From assembly GCA_030035585.1 (NCBI GenBank), contig CM057465.1, positions 1,897,501 through 1,961,500 of the forward strand: 64,000 nucleotides of DNA. Reading direction: 5' to 3'. The stretch comes from Dugong dugon. Taxonomy: Eukaryota > Chordata > Mammalia > Sirenia > Dugongidae. The translations under genes and the position numbers were made by a program. Below the pieces are notes generated by a model that had not been told where the DNA came from, ran no database searches, and worked only from the letters and a program-made list of their open reading frames with translations. Below are positions 53,612-63,808 of the stretch, piece by piece (position 1 is the stretch's first letter; every line of letters starts with the position of its first letter).

Positions 53612-53907
53612 CAAAAACCAAACCAAGCCCATTGCTGTCAAGTCGAATCCTGCTCATAGAGACCCTAGAGAACAGAGTAGAACTGCCCCATAGGGTTTCA
53701 AAGGCTGTAATCTGTAGGCACAGCGTTTGGTTCAGTTGTGCGTAGGGTTGCTATGAGTCGTAACCGACTAGAAGGCACTCAACAACGGCAACTATCTTCA
53801 TGGAAGTAGACTGCCACATCTTTCTCCCATGGAGTGGCTGGTGGTTCCCAATGGTGGACCTTTCAGTTAGCAGCCCAGCACTTAACCATGGCGCCACCAG
53901 TGCTCCT
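53612..53907 (-). mobile_element. AfroSINE carrying a short RTE insertion
   Basis: The SINE runs from 'aaaaccaaaccaagcccatt' to 'ccatggcgccaccagtgctc' and is flanked by a perfect 11-bp repeat catcttttatt (53601-53611 and 53908-53918). At about 53705-53790 a plus-strand RTE 3' end ('cagcgtttggttcagttgtg', 'gtcgtaaccgactagaaggc', 'actcaacaacggcaact') interrupts it. Confidence 0.88.
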
Positions 53908-53918
53908 CATCTTTTATT

Positions 53919-54419
53919 AATCCTCTGCTATTGTTTGCTGAACAACTTGCTCTGATCTGAGGTCACAGGGAGTTCAGAACCGCAGAGAAGCTCCAAAAAG
54001 TTTGGTGCCTCGTTCTGACAACGGTCCCCAAGAGAAACTCTGAGTTTGCAAGAACTGGGGCTCCTGTGTGTTTTGTGCCTGCCTTTCTGAGGGGGTTCCT
54101 GGGAGAGTCAAATTTCTCTAGCATCTGGCTCAGAGCTGGAAGAAGACATCAGAGCTGGGTAAGTCTAAGGAGAAAGAAATCGGGAAAATGCCTGGCTCCC
54201 AATCTCCCCACTGGTCCCCGCTCCTGTTCCCCAATGGCCCCGTCCTGCTGGGCTGCTTTCTCCAAAGCTGGCCTCAGTCACCTGGTCAAAATAAAAATGA
54301 TGGGAAGGAGGTTTGTAGTAGTATAGTAGTAATAACACTGAGTCAGCTTATAACGACCATGAATAGCTGACTTTTAGCAAGTCCTTTTTGTTTATTATTT
54401 TAAAAATTTATTGTGGTTA
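53919..54419. other. no gene seen
   Basis: Unique DNA; small frames at 54066-54370 without domains. Confidence 0.45.
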
Positions 54420-54424
54420 AATAT

Positions 54425-54818
54425 TGTCTTAGTTTGCTAGAGCTGCTATAACAAAATACCACAAGTGGGTGGCTTTACAGAACAGTGTCTCACAGTTTTG
54501 GAGGTCAGATGCCTAAACAAGGGTGTGGGCTCTAGGCAAGGGTCCTTCCTTGCCTATATTCCCAGGCATTCCTTGTTTTCCTTGCAGTTCCTGCCTCTCT
54601 CATCACATGGCACCTCCCCTGTGTGTTTGTCACTGTATCCATTCTGCTCTTTTTATAAGACACCGCTCAGAAAGGATTAGGTATAGGACCCACCCTACTC
54701 TGGCAGGTCTTCATTAACACAACAAAAGAAAACCTGTATTTACAAACAGGTTCACATTCACAGGTACAGGGGTTAGGACTTTGACATATATTTCTGGAGA
54801 CATAATTCAATCCATCTA
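54425..54818 (-). mobile_element. solo ERVL/MaLR-type LTR with perfect target repeat
   Basis: On plus it starts TGTCTTAGTTTGCTAGAGC and ends near TCAATCCATCTA. Both sides carry aatat (54420-54424, 54819-54823). It is shorter than the 510-bp subtype. Confidence 0.75.
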
Positions 54819-54823
54819 AATAT

Positions 54824-55280
54824 ATATATAATATTTTTTTTCCATTTTAGCTGTTTTTAAATGCAGAATTCAGTAACATTATTTACATTCACCATGCTGT
54901 ACAACCATCATCACTACCTATTTTCAAAACTTTTTTTAGCACTTCAAACAGAAACTCACTACCCCTTAAACAATAAATGCCCATTTCTCCTCCCCTAGTC
55001 TCTGGTAAAGGAGGCTTGGTGGTTCACTTGTTAAGCAGTCAGCTGCTAACCGAAAGATCAGTGCTTTGAACCCACCCAGAGGATCCCTGGGAGAAAAGAC
55101 CTGGTGATCTGCTTTCTTAAAGATTACAGCCTAGGAAACCCTATGGGGCAGTTCTAGTCTATCTTATAGGGTTGCTATGAGTCAGAATAGACTGGACAAC
55201 AATGGGTTTGGTTTTTGGTTTAATAACTAATGATGTTGAGCATGTTTTCACATGCTACTTGTGTCTTCTTTGGGGAAAAG
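54824..55280 (-). mobile_element. old L1 3' region, split by a SINE
   Basis: 'cattatttacattcaccatg', 'ctgtacaaccatcatcacta' and, after the SINE, 'taactaatgatgttgagcat' are reverse L1M text in order. Confidence 0.6.
55010..55221 (+). mobile_element. AfroSINE, older subtype
   Basis: 'ggaggcttggtggttcactt' through 'gatctgctttcttaaagatt' to 'gtcagaatagactggacaac' and a 'tttggtttttggttt' tail. Confidence 0.9.
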
Positions 55281-55283
55281 TCT

Positions 55284-55320
55284 GCTTCTCTAAATCAAGT
55301 TAGTTTTGATTTAGAGAAGC
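55284..55320. repeat. perfect 14-bp hairpin
   Basis: GCTTCTCTAAATCA (55284-55297) and its exact complement TGATTTAGAGAAGC (55307-55320) are separated by 9 nt. It sits at the broken end of the L1 fragment. Confidence 0.85.
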
Positions 55321-55769
55321 TGAGTTGTATAGGAAGTTCTTCCCACATGGCGCTGGAATCCATCACCTATAGCATCCTCCAATTGTCTGTATTTCCCCCA
55401 CTTGAGACCACTTGGAACAAGTCAGGCTCTTTCCCGATGAGCAGCTCTCCTGGTGTTTACAGCTGTGATTACATCCCACATGAGACCTCTCTCCCCAAAG
55501 TGACATCCCCCAGCCTGTTCACCATCTCTACCAAGCCTGGACTTCCTGCTCCTTCCACAACACTGCTCAACCTCTCATAGTAAGCTACACTTTGTCCCGT
55601 ATTCTTCGCATTCATTCATTCAGTAGACATGCAGAAGAAGAAAACAGAGTCCAGGGCAGAGTATAGGAAAGATTTAAGTTATTAAGTCTTCCGGTCCATG
55701 AACAGGGGATGTCTTTCCTTCCTTTTATTTAGCTCTTCTTTAATTTCTTTCCAGCATGCTGTTGCCATT
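55321..55769. other. no gene seen
   Basis: 55321-55600 is unique; 55670-55760 resembles reverse L1 ('taagtcttccggtccatgaa'). Confidence 0.4.
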
Positions 55770-56537
55770 TCTCTGCTGCTGCCATTTTTCTACTGCTGCT
55801 TCTCACTGTGCCATCTCCAGTGTAACAGCTTGCCTTACTTCCTTCTGAGCTCTCATCAGAATTGTCTTTGATATTCATAATTCCACCAACAGTCTCTCCA
55901 AGGAAATCTAGGCTTTTACTATTAAGCAGTTTAAAATTCTTTCAACCTCCACCCATTCACAGTTTCAAAACTGCTTTCACATTTTAGGTATCTGTTAGAG
56001 CAGTACCCCACTCCTGGTACAAAATTCTATCTTAGTCATCTAGTGCTGCTATAACAGACATACCACAAGTGGATGGCTTTAGCAAAGAGAAATTTATTCT
56101 GTCAAAGTGTAGGAGGCTAGAAGTCCAAATTCAGCGGAAGGCTGTCTCTCTCTGTCAGCTCTGGGGAAAGGACCTTACCATCAATCTTACCTAGTTGAGG
56201 AACTTCTCAGCACAGGGACCCAGGGTCCAAAGGATGCACTAGTCTCCTGGCTCTTGTTTCTTGGTGGTATAAGGTTCTCCTGTCTCTCTGATCACTTCTC
56301 TCTTTTAAATGTCAAAAGAGATTGACTTAACACACTACATAATCTTGTAGATTGAGTCCTGCCTCATTAACATGACTGTCTCTAATTCTACTTCATTAAC
56401 ATCATAGAGGTAGGATTTACAACACCTAGGAAAATCACATCAGATGACAAAATAGTGAACAATCACACAATACTGGGAATAATGGACTAGCCAAGTTGAC
56501 ACACATTTTTTGAGAGGGCACAGTTCAAGCCATAACA
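55770..56537 (-). mobile_element. ERVL/MaLR-type 5' LTR plus start of its internal region
   Basis: The LTR (56028-56537, 510 bp) matches 20390 and 37689. Immediately inside it on the minus strand lies a primer-binding site, then 'gtggggtactgctctaacag' and 'aagcagttttgaaactgtga', the usual start of MaLR internal DNA, continuing to about 55770. The 3' LTR and most of the internal region are absent. No coding region is seen. Confidence 0.75.
56006..56021 (-). promoter_or_regulatory. retroelement primer-binding site, tRNA-Leu type
   Basis: The plus strand reads CCCCACTCCTGGTAC, equal to the 3' end of a vertebrate tRNA-Leu(UAA) before its CCA. The minus strand is therefore complementary to that tRNA. 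Use of tRNA-Leu defines the ERV-L group. Confidence 0.65.
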
Positions 56538-57480
56538 GATCTCTACCTCACAACTATATAAAAACTAACTCAAAATGGATCAATTACCTAAATATAAGAA
56601 CAAAACCATACCACTCTTAGAATACTTCAGAGTAAATTTTCATGGCCTCAGATTTGATAATGTATTCTCACCTACGACACCAAAAGCACAAGAATCGAAA
56701 GAAAAAAAAATTAGGTAAACTAGACATCATATAAATCAAAAACTTCTGTGCATTGAAGGACATTATCAAGAAACTAAAAAGACAACCTACAGAATGGGAG
56801 AAAATATTTTCAAATCATACATCTGATAAGGTTTTAGTATCTAAATTATATAAAGAGCTCTTAGAACTCAACAAGAAAATGACAAACAACCCAATTAAAA
56901 AATGTGAAATAACTTGAATAGAAATTTCTCCAAAGAAGATATACAAATAGCCAGCAATCACATGAAAAGATGCTCAGCATCATTAGTCATTCCAAAAACC
57001 CAACCAAACCCATTGCCATCAAGTCGATTCCACTCATAGCGACCCTGTAGGACAGAGAAGAACTGCCCCACAGTGTTTCCAATGAGCTGCTGGTGAATTT
57101 GAATTACTGACGTTTTGGTTAGCAGCTGAGCTCTTAATCATTACACCACCAGGGCTCCTCATTAGTTATTAGAGAAGTGTAAATCAAAACCCCAAAGAGA
57201 TATCACTGCATGCCCAGCAGGAAGGTTAGAAAAAAAACAAAAGGAAAAAAAACTGTTGGCCCAGACAAGTAAGCTACATAATAAAACAAACAAACTTTAG
57301 CAATAAAATATTAAGTGGAAAAAGTAAGATTGCATACTGTATATTACTCTTTTATGAACTTAAAAACAACACAAATCAAACAGCATGACCACAGACACAT
57401 ACCTTCTTGGGAACACATACAAACGTAATAACAGTCCACACAAAGAAAAGGAAGTTAAGGGTGGAGCCTGTACTCAGGAA
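56538..57480 (+). mobile_element. L1 ORF2 3' region, split by a SINE
   Basis: 'taactcaaaatggatcaatt', 'gaatgggagaaaatattttc' and 'aaagaagatatacaaatagc' are sense L1 ORF2 text. After the SINE, 'gtgtaaatcaaaaccccaaa' continues it. Stops are frequent. Confidence 0.75.
56992..57159 (-). mobile_element. AfroSINE with target duplication
   Basis: Flanked by cattagtcatt (56981-56991) and cattagttatt (57160-57170); inserted in the L1. Confidence 0.94.
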
Positions 57481-57649
57481 GGCGTTTGTGTTACCTCAGG
57501 TGTGCAGGGGTAGAGCAGGGTTAGAGGGCGCCATGTTCTCAGATGCGGGTTGTGGTCCAGATCTGAGCAGGGACTTCGGGCAGTAGGCTTGTGGGCCCTG
57601 CTTAGATTCTTGCAAAATGACGGATCTTGTTTTTTTGGCACTAGATAGG
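57481..57649. other. unique DNA
   Basis: GC-rich, with 'agggcgccatgttctc' at about 57525. No frame of note. Confidence 0.4.
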
Positions 57650-57790
57650 ACTAGAAAGAAAAAAGGGGAAAAAGGAGAAAGAAAGAAAGAGAGAAAAAGG
57701 GAGGGAGGGAGAGAGGGAAGGAAAGAAAGAACGAAGGATGGAGGAGAAGAAGAAAGGAAGGAAGACAGAAAGCAAACAAATAAAATCTAG
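57650..57790. repeat. polypurine (GAAA/GGGA) tract
   Basis: Almost pure A/G for 130 bp; possible triplex-forming DNA. Confidence 0.85.
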
Positions 57791-58606
57791 ATAAATTCTA
57801 GATGAAACCAGGTGGTGGGATAAAGAGAGATCAGGGTGTGGGGCCAGCTGGTGCCCTCAAGGGCAGGCAGTTTGAAGGCCGAGGCCTCTGCCAGGTTGTG
57901 AGCAGGCCCTGTGTTCTGCTTGCTTTCCTGTCTGGCCTCTGGTTCTCAGAGAAAGGATGACTACAAGAAGCACACACAGCCGCAGCCCTGTGGGAGATAT
58001 CGGCCAGGAACACTGAGCGCAGCCCCCAGGCCCTGTGCCCAGGGACAAGTCTCCCAGGACCCTGCGCAGCAGAAACGCTGCCTGTCACTGTCTAAATGCG
58101 CCAGGAGCTCAAAAGAGCTGTCTTTTATTCATTAGATGGGTTTTTATCAGCTAAGTGCTTTTCAAGGGTTTAAAATGCTCTGAGACTCTTCAGAATCGGT
58201 GGGAGGAAAGCCTGTTTCACTTTTCTATTACAGGCATTGGGGTTTTGGGGGCATGGATGTCAACTCCCAGATAACTCCAGCTGATCCCCCATCTGCAGTG
58301 CCAGCCCCCTCCTACCACAGCTCTGCTCACCAGAGAGACGGAATACGAGTGAATTTCTTAGGCCAATGGCTGAGTCATAAAAACACCATAAATAATAATG
58401 GTATTTCCTTAGATTATGAAAATACTTCAGCATTTCTAAAAACCTTCCATAGACACTTTTTTCTTTAATCCTGACAAAAATCCAGGGAAAGATAAACAGT
58501 GACGTCCTACAGCCTCTCCTAGCCAGGGAACTGATTTATGAATTTTTAAGAACTCTGTGAGGTGGTTATTGAACTAGACAGTAAACATTAAATTATGTAA
58601 ACTTAC
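57791..58606. other. no gene seen; possible noncoding element at 58120-58460
   Basis: 58120-58200 and 58340-58450 are AT-leaning and nonrepetitive, with 'ttaggccaatggctgagtca' (CCAAT box next to an AP-1-type TGAGTCA) and 'taaataataatggtatttcc'. Conservation is not visible here. Confidence 0.3.
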
Positions 58607-59046
58607 TGTTAGGGATTGCAATGCTGAGGTCTTAACCCCTGCATCTGTGAATGTGACCATGTTTGGGGAGATGGGGTTTTTCTTTGCAGATGTGATCAGT
58701 GAATGAACTCATACCAGAGTAGCTGGGCCCTAAACCTAATCCCTCTGCGTGGTGTCATATGAAAGAGAATGGCAGACATGGAGACAGAGTCACACATAGG
58801 GCTGGGGAAGAGAAGACACCATCCTAGGAGAGTCCACAGGCCAAGGAATGCCGAGAACACTCGGGGCCATGAGAAGCTGAACACACAAGGGGGGACGTTC
58901 CTGAGAGCAGACAGAGGAGCGCAGCACCGCTGACACCCTGGATTCAGTCTTCCAGCCTCCCCAGAACCATGAGTGAATAAATTTTTATTCTTTGACGCTG
59001 CCCACTTTGAAGTCCTTTGTTACAGCAGCTGTAGGGCATTAAGACA
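58607..59046 (+). mobile_element. MLT1-like LTR with displaced target repeat
   Basis: 'ctgaggtcttaacccctgca' to 'ttgttacagcagctgtaggg' and 'cattaagaca', TG...CA ends. The 5-bp repeat cttac lies at 58602-58606 and again at 59256-59260, beyond the SINE that inserted at the LTR's 3' edge. Confidence 0.78.
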
Positions 59047-59255
59047 TTTGCTGTTGCTGTTGGGTGCTGTCAAGAAGATTCCGACTCATGGTGGCCCCAT
59101 GTGACGGAGTAAAATTGCCCCATAGGTTTTTCTAGGCTGTACTCTTTGCAGGAGCAGATAGCTAGGTCTTTCTCCCATGGAGCCGCTGGATGGGTTGGAA
59201 CTGCCAACCTTCCGGTTAGCAGCCCAGTGCTTAACCACTGTGATACCAGGAGCTC
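59047..59255 (-). mobile_element. AfroSINE (RTE-type tail)
   Basis: 'tttgctgttgctgttgggtg' to 'cactgtgataccaggagctc'; abuts the LTR. Confidence 0.9.
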
Positions 59256-59295
59256 CTTACACTGACAGTTAAGTAGTTTAAAAACAGGTAATAGT

Positions 59296-59699
59296 TGTCC
59301 TAGTTACCTAGTGCTGCTATAACAGAAATATCACAAGTGGATGGCTTTAACAAACAGGAATTTGTTTTCTCAAAGTTTTGGATGCTATAAGTCTGAATGA
59401 AGGGCGCCGGATCTAGGGGAAGACTTTCTCTGTCATCTCTGAGAAGGTCCTTGCCTCTTCAGCTTCTGTTTCCTGGTTCCTTGGAGAGCTCCGTGTGGCT
59501 TGGCGTCTATCTTGCCCCTCTGCTTGCTTAATCTACTTCTTTTATACCTTGTAAGAGATTAATTCAAGACATACCCGACAATAATCCTGCCTCATTAACA
59601 TAACAAAGACAATCCATTCCCAAGTGGAATTATAACCACAGGCATAGAGGTTAGGATTTACAGCACGTATTTTGGGGGGAAACAAATCAATCCATAACA
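59296..59699 (-). mobile_element. solo ERVL/MaLR-type LTR with perfect target repeat
   Basis: Starts TGTCCTAGTTACCTAGTGC, ends ATCAATCCATAACA on plus; atagt at 59291-59295 and 59700-59704. Confidence 0.78.
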
Positions 59700-59785
59700 A
59701 TAGTCCAAAGTCATTACTTCCCAATTTTTCAGTACATTTTACTATCATCTGTTTTTGAGCTTATTTCTGCCTACTTTATCTGTCT

Positions 59786-59962
59786 GTGCCCTGGTGGCAG
59801 AGTAGTTAACTATTCGGCTGCTAACCAAAAGGTCAGTGGTTTGAACCCACTAGGCTCTCCGCTGGAAAATCTTATGGAGATTTTCCCTATGGGGAAGCTC
59901 TACTCTGTCCTATAAGTTCGCTATGGGTGGGAATCAACTCAAAGACAATGAGTTTGGTATCT
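59786..59962 (+). mobile_element. AfroSINE with small internal duplication
   Basis: 'gtgccctggtggcagagtag' to 'ggaatcaactcaaagacaat'; a 'tatgg(a/g)ga' piece is doubled near 59870-59893. Confidence 0.9.
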
Positions 59963-60699
59963 GTTCAATGGAAATACCTTGTACGGGTGTGCTGATATGC
60001 ACCTCTTCCCAACTCTGAGTTCATTGAGGTCACCTGGGGAGCTTGAAATCAGCCATGCGGGTGGTATTTACACCATGAGAATTGGCAAACACACATGAGC
60101 TTGATCTATTGCTTTGCTGATTACAGAGTTAAGAACATGGTGGAGAAGATGTTAATATTGCAGAGTAAACTCGAAAGTGTGTCATTTCTGTAGTCATTAC
60201 TTTGTAAATAGTACACACAAAAAATCGAGGAAATATCCTTCCAGTATTTGAAAACTGTCATCTGATTCAGCAAAGAAGCCACTCATGTCTGTGACAAAGC
60301 AGCAAATTTCTGATGTCTGTGGTCTTTGTTTCACTTTTTCTCATCAACATAATTGGACACAGTTGGACCCACAATCCCTCCTCAGGTGCTTCCATCAATT
60401 GGCCAGTGTTGTTTCCTGATGGAGAAGGAACACATATTCATTCTAGAAAAGCTTGAAAATGCAGAATAACACAGAATAAGCAAAACTCAGAAGGTATTGA
60501 GCAAATCCGAACATCTGGCATATTATTCTCTGAGTTGTCTTTCTGTGGCTATATATTATTTTTCCCTAAAATTGGGAACATGCTTTCTATATAGTTTTTG
60601 GCCAGCTTTTATTGAATTTTCCTGTTTATAAGCTAATACACATCTTACAGAGAAGAGAAAAGCCAAATGAAGCAAATTATGATCCTGAACTAAAAACGA
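59963..60699. other. no gene seen
   Basis: Mostly unique, AT-leaning. 'ggtcacctggggagcttgaa' near 60029 is reminiscent of MER5-type hAT elements but too weak to call. Confidence 0.4.
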
Positions 60700-60853
60700 T
60701 TCTAAAGACTACTTGGAAGAAGTTAAGTGGAAGGAATTTTGGGGAAAGAAGAGTTGAGTAATAGGGAGAGAGAGACTTAACCTCCCAGATAGTCAGAAAT
60801 TAAATTACAGAATTACCGGCCATAGTGATTAGAGGAGACTTTGATAATTGGGA

Positions 60854-61067
60854 GGAGCTCTGGTGGCGCAGTGGTTAAATGCTCAGCTGCTAACTGAAAG
60901 GTCTATCGTTCAAACCCACCAGCCACTCCTCAGGAGAAAGTTGTGGCAGTCTGCTTCCATAAAGTTTACAGCCTTGGAAACTCCATGGGCAGTTCTACTT
61001 TGTCCTATATGGTTGCTATGAGTCAGAATTGACTTGACGGCAACGAGTTTGGTTTTGTTGGGTTTGG
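60854..61067 (+). mobile_element. AfroSINE, full-length longer subtype
   Basis: 'gagctctggtggcgcagtgg' through 'tccataaagtttacagcctt' to 'gaattgacttgacggcaacg' and 'tttggttttgttgggttt'. One of the least diverged copies. Confidence 0.95.
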
Positions 61068-61101
61068 AACAATTGGCAAGAGAAGCCTTTATAATGGACT
61101 T

Positions 61102-61297
61102 GTTGTTAGGTACTGACTAGTCGATTCCAATTCATTGTGACCCCATGCGACAGAGTAGAACTGGCCCACAGTGTTTTCTTGGCTGTGATCTTTAGGGGAG
61201 CAGATCCACATGTCTTTATCCCATGGAGCTACTGGTAGGTTTCAACCGCCTACCTTTGGATTATCAGCCGAGTGCTTAATATTGCACCACCAGTGAT
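61102..61297 (-). mobile_element. AfroSINE with target duplication
   Basis: Flanked by ctttataatggactt (about 61087-61101) and ccttataatggactt (about 61298-61312). Confidence 0.93.
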
Positions 61298-61460
61298 CCT
61301 TATAATGGACTTAGAAGCCCCCAAAGCAACAAAAACTTAACCTTTTAAAGGATGACTTTTTTTTTTTTTAAATTTTTTGGTGATGCCACGTTTATTCACT
61401 AATGGAATGGCTACGGAATCATTATTTGTTGATAGTTATTTGAAAAAATGGGATGCCAGA

Positions 61461-61708
61461 TTGCAAGTGGTCCATATTGGTACCAAGTTCCACAACACAA
61501 ACAAGGTACATACTGGTACCATGACCCGGAAGTGCATCACAGTTCCTGGTTACACTTGAGCCATAAAATATCTTAACTTTCCATCCAGCACTTTATAAAA
61601 GATGTCATCAGGGAGGTGACTAATGCAAGCGGGCCATATTGGTCTCATGTTCTACGAAGCACATCACATACAGTACATAGCGGTCCCATGGCCCAGGAAG
61701 TGCATCAC
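61461..61708. repeat. diverged ~80-bp direct duplication, unclassified
   Basis: 61461-61541 and 61623-61708 share 'tgcaag.gg.ccatattggt', 'gtacat..(t/c)ggt(a/c)cc' and a near-identical end 'ggaagtgcatcaca'. Inside each unit, 'ccatattggtaccaagtt' is echoed by 'acatactggtaccatgac'. The source element is not recognised. Confidence 0.55.
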
Positions 61709-62149
61709 AAACTGTTTTCACTCCAAAAATAACTTGTTTACTTGAGTATTTCTGAGTGCCGGTAACCGTACCTTCCCAATAACACAAAGAAAGTAGTAAA
61801 CATGCTTGCAAGCCTTATCTCGCTGTTCAGAAGCCAAAAGCCCAGAAGCTTCACACAGTCACTCCTCCATGAAGCAGACCTTCATTAAGAATGACTCTCA
61901 ACACTTAAACGTGGTGTGGACACCCTTCCTTGTTTTTGAGGCAGTTGCACCGGTATCTGCCACAATGCCAGAATGTACTAAAGTGGTTCAAATGCCTGCC
62001 TATAAACCTCCAGGGCCGGAAAATGTGGGTGGGTTATATATTTCCCAGTGCCCGTGGAAATTAAATATGAAAATACAAATATAAACATATACAGAAAATC
62101 TAAATGTATATTCATATGGACAGCCACAGGGAACATTTACATCAGAAGG
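61709..62149. other. no gene seen
   Basis: Unique DNA; 92-codon plus frame at 61806-62084 has no domain. Confidence 0.4.
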
Positions 62150-62420
62150 AAAAGGAATTCAGTAAGTCACCTGGGATAACTGGATAACGATTTAAACTGC
62201 TACCTCACAGTGTGCATCAACATAAACTTCATAGGGATTCAGGTATAAGTATAAAAAGTACAACCACAAAAGTACTAGAAGAATGAGTGGGTGAAAATTT
62301 CTATAACCCGGGGGAGGTGGTGGTGAAGACTATCATTATAATAAGCAGAACAAATCAATACAAATCAGAACAAATAACTACCCCTCTGAGGTGTTTTCAT
62401 AGATGCCACTATGTCATTTT
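62150..62420 (+). mobile_element. old L1 ORF2 fragment
   Basis: 'cctgggataactggataacg', 'aactgctacctcacagtgtg' and 'gggtgaaaatttctataacc' match sense L1 ORF2 in order. Confidence 0.55.
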
Positions 62421-63339
62421 TTTACATGTTGCTATGAAGAAAAATTAGCATAGCCCTTGCAAGGACCCCTGTGTGGGTGGGAGGGCATAGCCGGCAAACA
62501 GATGAAGAAGGCACGCATTATTCACGTAAAAATATGGTATGCATGTGAAAAATGGCCAAATAAATGCTGTTTCAGCATCCACGGAGATGGCCATCTGTTA
62601 TCTCTCACCTTATTAGTGTTCCATTGGAGATATACATGTTTTTTCATATTGAGACATTTTTATTACAAGAGAAAGCTTTATTTGGCAGAGGCATCATGTT
62701 CTTTACAAGACTGAGCTATATTTGGCAGTGGTAGAATATGCTTCTTCTTCCTCAGAATCTGATTTTCTAACATTTTATTTAAAAATTTCATTATCTGTCT
62801 TCATAACTGAGATCGCTCTATTTCTTTTGTTTTATTCAACTGCCCTGATCTGATTTTGGAATCATGACTGTTTTGGTTCATAGGACAAAGTGGAAAATTT
62901 TCTGCCCAAGTTTACTTTTTTTCAAACGCTATTGTAGCATGGAGGTAATGTATCGCTGGGAAGTTCATTTTTGTTTTCTGTAGGTCCTAACACTTTCTAG
63001 GGGAGATGCAGCAATTACATTTTAACTTTCTTCCTTGATATATACATGCCTAGTTACAATATCAGATTTTTGGATTCTTTGTATATATTTATGTGTATGT
63101 GTGTGTTTGTGTAGAAGAGAAAGAGAGAAAGGAGGAGAAAAGAGATAAATTGAAAAAGAAACATAGAGGAAATCTAAGACATCAGCCATTAAAGAGATAT
63201 CCCATTTTTTCCTTGAATGCTCACACTATCTCCTGATCACTTTAAAATCTCTGGGTTACTTCTCTCCTTTCCCAGTCCTTTAATATTTGTCTTGGACAGA
63301 TTTAAATTTGCAAGCAATTTGTTTTTTGTTTTTTTTTAG
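62421..63339. other. no gene seen; weak L1-like trace
   Basis: 62770-62900 resembles reverse L1 ORF2 ('cttcataactgagatcgctc', 'gattttggaatcatgactg'). 63085-63150 has GT- and GA-rich runs. The rest is unassigned. Confidence 0.3.
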
Positions 63340-63808
63340 ATTGATTCAGCTTATTTTTTAGAGCAGTTTTAGGCCCACAGAAAAATTGAACAGCAAGTGG
63401 GGAGAGTCCCATATAGTTCCTCTCCCCTCACACAGTTCCCTGCTGCTACTACCATCTCCTGTTCCTGTGCTACATTGTTACAGTGCGTGAACCAATACTG
63501 ATACATTATTACTAATCAAAGTCCATGATTTACATGAAGGTTCACTGTTAGTGTTGTACCGTCCTGTGGGTTTTGACAGATGCGCAGTGTTACGTGTCCC
63601 CCAGTACAGAGTCACGCAGAATAGTTTCATTGCCCTAAAAATGCCCTGGGCTCCACCTATCCATCACTCCCCCTCCCCCAAACCCTGGGTCTTTTTGCTG
63701 TCTCTGAACCCCCAATCTTTCTGCTCTCTCTCTAGTTTCACCTTTTCCAGAATGTTACATAGTTGGAATCACGCAATATGTAGCCTTTTAAGACTGGCTT
63801 CCTTTACT
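63340..63808 (-). mobile_element. L1M-like 3' UTR
   Basis: 'gagcagttttaggcccacag', 'ccatctcctgttcctgtgct' and 'gttggaatcacgcaatatgt' are reverse L1M 3' region text. Confidence 0.65.

Larger units (their letters stand above)
60700..61340 (+). mobile_element. old L1 ORF2 fragment carrying two SINEs
   Basis: 'gggagagagagacttaacct', 'cccagatagtcagaaattaa' and 'gaattaccggccatagtgat' follow L1 ORF2 sense text. Short L1 pieces continue between and after the SINEs. Confidence 0.5.
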
